This document shows positions 59,602 through 64,000 of a stretch of 64,000 nucleotides of DNA, piece by piece. Numbering within the stretch: the stretch's first letter is position 1; every line of letters starts with the position of its first letter. The position numbers and the translations under genes are program-made. The notes beneath the pieces are model-generated. The model was not told the origin of the DNA and made no database searches. It saw only the letters and a program-made list of their open reading frames with translations. Origin of the DNA: Planctomycetota bacterium (lineage in GTDB: Bacteria > Planctomycetota > SZUA-567 > H5-PLA8). The stretch lies in assembly GCA_027493525.1 (NCBI GenBank), contig JAOSKN010000001.1, positions 2,693,460 through 2,757,459 of the forward strand, given 5' to 3'.

Positions 59602-60359
59602 TCAGTTGACCAGGGGGTGAAGGACCGCGTTCAGGGCCTTGAACCCATCCACCTGCCGCGCCGGCGACTGGCGCTTCATGATTCTCGGTCGCCGACTGGT
59701 AGAGCGTCCAAGCGTTGCGGTCCCTGAACTCGGGATGGCGCGGCTGCTCGAACTCCTGAACGACCGGCAGGATGTCCGAGGAGGCGATGGCACCGGCACG
59801 GGCCAGTTCCACCACGAGGTGGTGCGCCCTGGCCTTCGTCAGGCTCTTGCCGCGCAGCCGGTCGTAGGTGGCGTGGAACTGCGATGTGCTCTCGATGAAG
59901 GCGTCGAGCGCCCGGTCCACCTCCACGCGCAGTTCGAGACCGCTGGTGTGCTTCCGGCTGATCACGTGCTCGGCGCTCAACACACCGTTCGCGCAGACCA
60001 GCACGCGCGCGCCGGACAGAATTGAAAGCGCGAAGCTCTTGTCGTGGCTGTTGCGGATGCCAGCGGACGGCATGCAGCCGGGCGGGAACCGCAGGCCCTG
60101 GATCGGGGCGAAGTCAAGTGAACCGAAAAAGCGCGCGCCCTTTCAGGTTGACTTGCACGCCGGGTTGCGGATACAGCGCACCGTCGAGCACCGCATACCG
60201 CTCGTTGGTGACGCACAGGCCCTTGGCCTCGGCGCGATGCAGCAAGGTCTCGACGACTTCCAGGTGCGCCACCGGACGCCAAGTGTCGGTCGGGGCCGGG
60301 GTGCGGATCGCGCCGAGATCGTGGCGCGAGACTTCCTGGGCTTTGGACAACATCAACAT
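59602..60359 (-). CDS. DUF932 domain protein, about 251 aa, two frameshifts
   Basis: The family (phage/plasmid-like, TIGR03299-related) is recognised by WRPVAHLEVVETLLHRAE, then GIRNSHDKSFALSILSGARVLVCANGVLS and RDRNAWTLYQSATE. AAGGAGGAAAG precedes the ATG at 60359. Two single-base corrections are needed: one A fewer at 60140-60142 (joining VNLKGARFFGSLDF) and one at 59692-59693 (joining SATEIMKRQSPARQ). DUF932 proteins are often encoded next to recombination genes on phages and plasmids; the exact function is unknown. Confidence 0.7.
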
Positions 60360-60423
60360 GGACCTTTCCTCCTTGAAGGGTTTAGTGGGACTAGTCCGAA
60401 ATGGAAATTGCGATGATGGCGAA

Positions 60424-60975
60424 CTACGAGGAAGGATTGGGCGGTTTGATCAGTGAACGGATTTCGTCTTCAGATAAGGTGCCCTTTGCCAATAGATGTG
60501 TTGCGACAGATTCAATTATCGGCCAATGTCTTCTTACTAACCGCAGAGCTATTGATCGGAGGCTCAAGATAATTCCGGTGCATGTTACTTCCGACATAGT
60601 CGCAACCATTGGGAAGGACTTCGTACTGCCTTGAAAGTTCAAGAGCAGTGTCGTTGTCTTCTTGGCTATAAAGCCTCAGCACTAGGTGAATAGTGCCTTT
60701 CGGCCTCGAATCCGGCGCCAGCACCCTGTGATTTCATCCTGACGACTCTCTTCAATTCACGCCGGTTATGTGGTTGTAATGCAACGGTGAAGGGCCGACG
60801 CCATCCCCATAAGTTTGGCCTCGTTGTACAATGGTGACCCTTTCTGTGCAAGCGAGATTGATTTGATTACGGAATGGCCAGCTTCGTGGTGTGCGAGTTT
60901 CTTCACGCGTTGGTTTCCGAAGCCTTTTTCCTCATGAGTGCATATTGCGAAGTCCTCGTACTGAAAACGGGGCAT
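60424..60975 (-). CDS. M41 (FtsH-like) peptidase domain protein, frameshifted
   Basis: About 180 residues read from three frames. The start MPRFQYEDFAICTH leads to AHHEAGHSVIKSISLAQKG, the HExxH zinc site of M41 peptidases. Later fragments TALELSRQYEV and HWPIIESVATHLLAKGTLSEDEIRSLI match the C-terminal helices of the FtsH protease domain. No AAA+ domain is present, so it would be a stand-alone peptidase. The stretch is visibly more A/T-rich than its neighbours, a sign of recent transfer. Several indels or true decay. Confidence 0.5.
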
Positions 60976-60981
60976 TCCTAA

Positions 60982-62058
60982 CGTCCTCGGTGTCCTGATC
61001 CGATACTTCAGTTGCGTCAGAATACGGTCGGTCGTTAGGATGTCGGTACGGTGGCCCCGGAGAGCAGGCTGGTACAGAGCACCGCCTCTGTGCAGCGTAG
61101 AAGTAGCGAACCTCGATTACTTGCCCTGGCCTTGGGAATTGTTGTCTTCGGTGGGATCGTGACGTTGCCGACGGATACGAGCTTGAGTCCGTCCAGCAGT
61201 TCCAGCCCGACGCTACGCTTCCCGTTGCGCCCCGGCGCGACGATGCAGGAAGCCGTCGGCGTAGACCTTCAGCAGGTTGTGGACCACCACTGGCTGGCCG
61301 TCCCGGCGTGTAGGGCGCGCTCCGATCCTTCAGGACGACTCCTTCGGCCTTCCCGTTCCCGCAGGAACCGGAGCTAGTACCCTCTTGTCGCCGGTCGCCG
61401 CTGCCGTGGGCTAGGACTTCAATGGCCCCGCCTCGCCCGCCGGCCAGTTCGAGCAGGATGCGCCAGCGGTCTCGGTACGCCAGCTTCTCCAGCGGCGAAT
61501 TGCCCCGCTGCAGACAGTCCGAGGTATGCGGCCGGTCACCGACTGCTTCCCCGTCGATCACGAAGTCAGAGCGCAACGCGCGCGCAGCTTGGACGATGGT
61601 CTCAGGCAGGCCCGCCGTCAATCCGCGCCGGTTGATCCCAGTAACTTCGCCGCCGGTTTTGCGGATCAGCATGCGCCGTCCGTCCCTTCTTTTCCTGGAG
61701 CCAGAATACCTCGGCCTTGAGGTAGCGCTCGACTTCATCCTCGGTGATTCGGGTTCAGGAGTTGAGGTCGCAATGCGGAATTGCGCTCCGCTTCTACAGA
61801 CCCGGCGTAGGGTGTTCCGTCTTCGCCAGGCGTGTAGCCCTTCGCCGTCTTCGACTTCACCAGCTTGTCGTAGATCTTCTTCGCCTGGTCGAACGGAACC
61901 GGCGCGTTCGTTTTCGTGCCGGTCTGGAGCATTCTGCCGCGTCGACCGAAGGCGAAGTTGACCACAATATCTTCGTCGCGTTCTTCGATGGCAGCCTGGT
62001 AAACCTTGTCGGTGTTCCCTTCCTTAAAGAGTACAGCGTGGTGCTTATTCTTAGGCAT
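60982..62058 (-). CDS. WGR-domain ATP-dependent DNA ligase, several frameshifts
   Basis: About 355 residues. Residues 1-107 are a WGR domain (AVLFKEGNTDKVYQAAIEER, VVNFAFGRRGRMLQTGTKT). The ligase follows: RYLKAEVFWLQEKKDGRR contains the adenylation Lys motif KxDG (K of EKKDGRR), FVIDGEAVGD is motif III, EGVVLKDRSAPYTPGRPASG contains motif IV/V and the tail carries RPGQVIEVRYFYA. A single extra A in the NPITEDE codons (minus strand, near 61755), an extra G near 61713 and at least two more indels after 61300 break it. Probably joins nicked DNA in recombination of the element. The ATG at 62058 has AAGGAT upstream. Confidence 0.6.
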
Positions 62059-62140
62059 TGATCATCCTTTCATATTGGGTTGTGAGCGAAGGATTGGGGT
62101 TTTCTGAGTGAACAGGAAAGCCGCTCGCCTGAGGGCATCT

Positions 62141-62465
62141 TCACCGGCCGGTACCGATGTGAGCCTGCGCCCCCGTGACGGAGGTACAAGTTGTGATGCC
62201 TTCAGGCTTGCGAGAGCGGCCTTTTTTAGGAAGGGATGGATTACGCAGCGGCGGCAGCATCCTGCGGCTCTTGCGCTTGCCGTGACGCAGCTCGTCCAGG
62301 ATCAAGTCCGCGTGATCTCGCCGAGGGCCTCGTCTGCCGCCATCGCTTCGCCGATAGGTTCAGGGCGCGGTCCACCGCTTCCACTTCATCGACGATCGCT
62401 TGATCTCGCGGTACAGCCGGTCTCGGCGCGACAGTTTCTACGTGTTCGAGCAGTTCGGCCTGCAT
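62141..62465 (-). CDS. Small helical protein, frameshifted
   Basis: About 108 residues pieced from three frames: MQAELLEHVET, then AIVDEVEAVDRALN, GEAMAADEALGEITRT and LILDELRHGKRKSRRMLPPL. The reading is inferred from coding-like pieces, so boundaries are uncertain. No domain recognised. Confidence 0.3.
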
Positions 62466-62548
62466 GGCGTTCTCACAATACGTGGATGTAAACGAGGTTG
62501 CCCGCGCCCGGGGCGCGGAGCCAGACGAGTACGGGATTGTTCGGGGAC

Positions 62549-62864
62549 CTACTTCACGTGCTGGCTGGCCCAGACGACGGTGACAGTTGCAGCGCCTGCG
62601 CGCCGGCCAGGACGAGCAAAGCAGGGCACGCCTGGCATTGAACCGGCGCGTGACCATAGCAGTTCGATCAGCCACTGCTCGCGCTGCACGGACAGGCGAT
62701 GGTCAACGTCTTCGACCACTCGATGCGCGCGTGCTTCTCCGTCTTCCAGCAGGGGCGTGCTTTCGTGCTCGGCGGCGTGGTCAGGAGCGCTCTGGCGCGC
62801 GCCTGCGGCGCGCTCCAGCGTCGGATCGGCCACTTCTCGAACGTATGCGCCGGTTACGTGTCAT
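62549..62864 (-). CDS. Possible protein downstream of the PD-(D/E)XK gene, frameshifted
   Basis: The start ATG at 62864 overlaps the nuclease stop by four bases (ATGA). Fragments such as VVEDVDHRLSVQREQWLIELLWS are coding-like but no family is recognised. Frame uncertain. Confidence 0.25.
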
Positions 62865-63772
62865 ACGTCAGGAAGCACGGGCTTCGCCGCTTCCACAGAT
62901 TGTGCCAAAGTGTCACGGCTCCTTCCCTGGCAGGCGGTGCGGAGACGAAACTGACGCTGCTGCACCACCAGCGTAAAGCGCCGGAAAAACGCCAGCTTGG
63001 ACGCCTTTCAGACCTCCACGACTGCTCGCGCAGCCATGCCGAACGACTCTCTCTTGCTGGCCATGCGGCTCAATCACCTGGACTACCGGCTTTTTCCCCT
63101 TCGTGACGATGATGAAGCGCGGGCGAATACGCTCGCCCTTACGTCACGCAGAAGCAGCAGCAGGGCATGGGCGTATACAACGAGTTGCGGAAGAGCTTCG
63201 GCAACCTTCTGGTCGTTCCACCGGCTCTTGCTCGTCTTGACACTCCGTCACCAGAAGAGATCGTCGCCGTCGAGTTTCAGTACATCAAACGCGACTACGG
63301 CAGCGCTCTCCCGTAACAGCCGGAACCGGTCAGCGTGTTCAGGCGCCAGGATGCAGCGTTGCAGGTTAGCGGCAGCGCATCTGGTGCTGCGTGTTCGACG
63401 AAAGCCGCGACATGCGGCCGGCCAGGTCGGCCAGGTCATCTCGTCGTCGCCACTTGGCGTAGACGATCTCCGGGAAGCGATCGGCCCTCCTCCTTCCACG
63501 CAGTGGTGTAGGTTTGCCATTAGCGTGTTCAGGTCGGGTAGCGCCGGCCTTCCAACCGATGCCTGGAAAACAGCTTCGGCGGCACAATGGAAAGCGCTGA
63601 AGATCAGGGCGGCCGACTTGCCGCTCCTCGGAGCCGCTTCGAGATAGCGGAAATTGAACCGCCCCGGGCGTGTGGTTGTAGGTCGTGATGCCCGACCATG
63701 AGAGAGATGATCCGAGCTTACGCCGGTCGCCGTCCGGGTGGACGGCGGCGCGGCTACCGTGTGAATCGGCAT
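62861..63772 (-). CDS. PD-(D/E)XK nuclease family protein (RecB-like), many frameshifts
   Basis: About 300 residues in broken frames. Recognisable parts: LSWSGITTYN (the opening of RecB-type nucleases), ALIFSAFHCAAEAVFQASVGRPALPDLNTLMA, AFDVLKLDGDDLF followed by DVKTSKSRWNDQKVAEALPQ (motif D-x-K), ARFIIVTKGKKPVVQVIEPHGQQ and WCSSCQFRLRTAC, a C-terminal Cys pattern as in iron-sulfur or zinc-containing family members. At least six single-base corrections are needed, for example the extra G before DVKTSK. It probably trims DNA ends together with the ligase and other recombination genes. Confidence 0.5.
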
Positions 63773-63850
63773 TAGGTTCCCTCGCTGCGCTATTGGGCAG
63801 TGTGATAAGGGCGGAGAGAGGAGTCGAGAAGCAGAGAAGCGATGGAGGAT

Positions 63851-64000
63851 TCAGGCGATGCGCGCCTTAAGGTCATCGATCAACTTCGACGCATCCATGA
63901 CGACTCGGCGCCGACCGTTGCTGTTCCCGTTGCCGTTGCCATTGCGCCGGTATTGGGCGCGCGTCGGCGAAGGGCGACCGGCGCGTCGTGTTGGTTGGCG
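63851..64000 (-). CDS. 3' end of an unidentified gene running off the window
   Basis: The last 49 codons of an open minus-strand frame. They contain a run of Asn/Gly pairs (NGNGNGNSNGRRRV) followed by MDASKLIDDLKARIA and the stop at 63851. The composition looks like a flexible linker and C-terminal helix. Nothing more can be said without the upstream sequence. Confidence 0.45.
   Translation of the reverse strand, partial: RQPTRRAGRPSPTRAQYRRNGNGNGNSNGRRRVVMDASKLIDDLKARIA

Noticed and set aside
62699..63106. Plus-strand ORF of 135 codons in the element
   Set aside because: All recognisable family fragments here (KTSKSRWNDQKVAEALPQ, WCSSCQFR) lie on the minus strand.

Overview
The window is a GC-rich bacterial chromosome segment of about 50 genes. 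The gene content points to the Planctomycetes-Verrucomicrobia-Chlamydiae group, most likely a planctomycete. That is inferred from family content alone: Ser/Thr kinases joined to LamG and leucine-rich repeats, a sigma factor with a membrane and extracytoplasmic extension, a Minf_1886 protein, many secreted polysaccharide-active proteins, a BatA/DUF58 pair and zinc-ribbon membrane proteins. No rRNA or phylogenetic marker settles it.

Layout. 1-9.3 kb: a lipoprotein, a membrane-anchored sulfatase-like enzyme, an M16 metallopeptidase, a three-gene operon (two membrane proteins and a winged-helix regulator) with its own operator, a TfoX-like and a STAS-like protein. 9.6-17.2 kb, plus strand: a PL6 polysaccharide lyase, then a housekeeping run (lipoyl domain, tmk, holB, Minf_1886 protein, AMP-binding ligase, dual-specificity phosphatase, Ser/Thr kinase). 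17.2-22 kb: a secreted beta-helix protein divergent from an AraC regulator, a structured RNA candidate, and a Gfo/Idh/MocA oxidoreductase. 22-31.8 kb, mostly minus: DUF1992, NYN nuclease, fumC, the extended sigma factor, PfpI plus SpoIIE-type phosphatase, a secreted thioredoxin-fold protein, a sugar-phosphate isomerase and RlmI. 32-42.7 kb: carbohydrate scavenging (FAD oxidoreductase with AraC, nucleoside hydrolase, DUF4091-like glycosidase, sialate O-acetylesterase, alpha/beta hydrolase) and a protein with L7/L12-like ends. 42.8-55.4 kb: two zinc-ribbon proteins, BatA-like and DUF58 proteins, RecN and a 1704-residue receptor-like kinase.

From 55.8 kb a tRNA-Gly(GCC) gene carries an integrated element that runs off the window. 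All its recognisable genes are on the minus strand and point toward the tRNA: tyrosine integrase, excisionase-like protein, zinc-finger protein, two unknown proteins, a small Arg-rich ORF, DUF932, an M41-like peptidase, a WGR-domain ATP-dependent DNA ligase and a PD-(D/E)XK (RecB-like) nuclease.

Two features cut across the window. First, many genes are broken by single-base indels in short homopolymers while the translation stays excellent on both sides. This is frequent at 5.5-9 kb and dense after 56 kb, and looks more like sequence error than decay, so these genes are annotated as single loci with the shift marked. Second, at least seven intergenic sites hold short arrays of heptamer units, six different heptamers in all, often as facing inverted arms. 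Five of the seven touch or overlap a stop codon.
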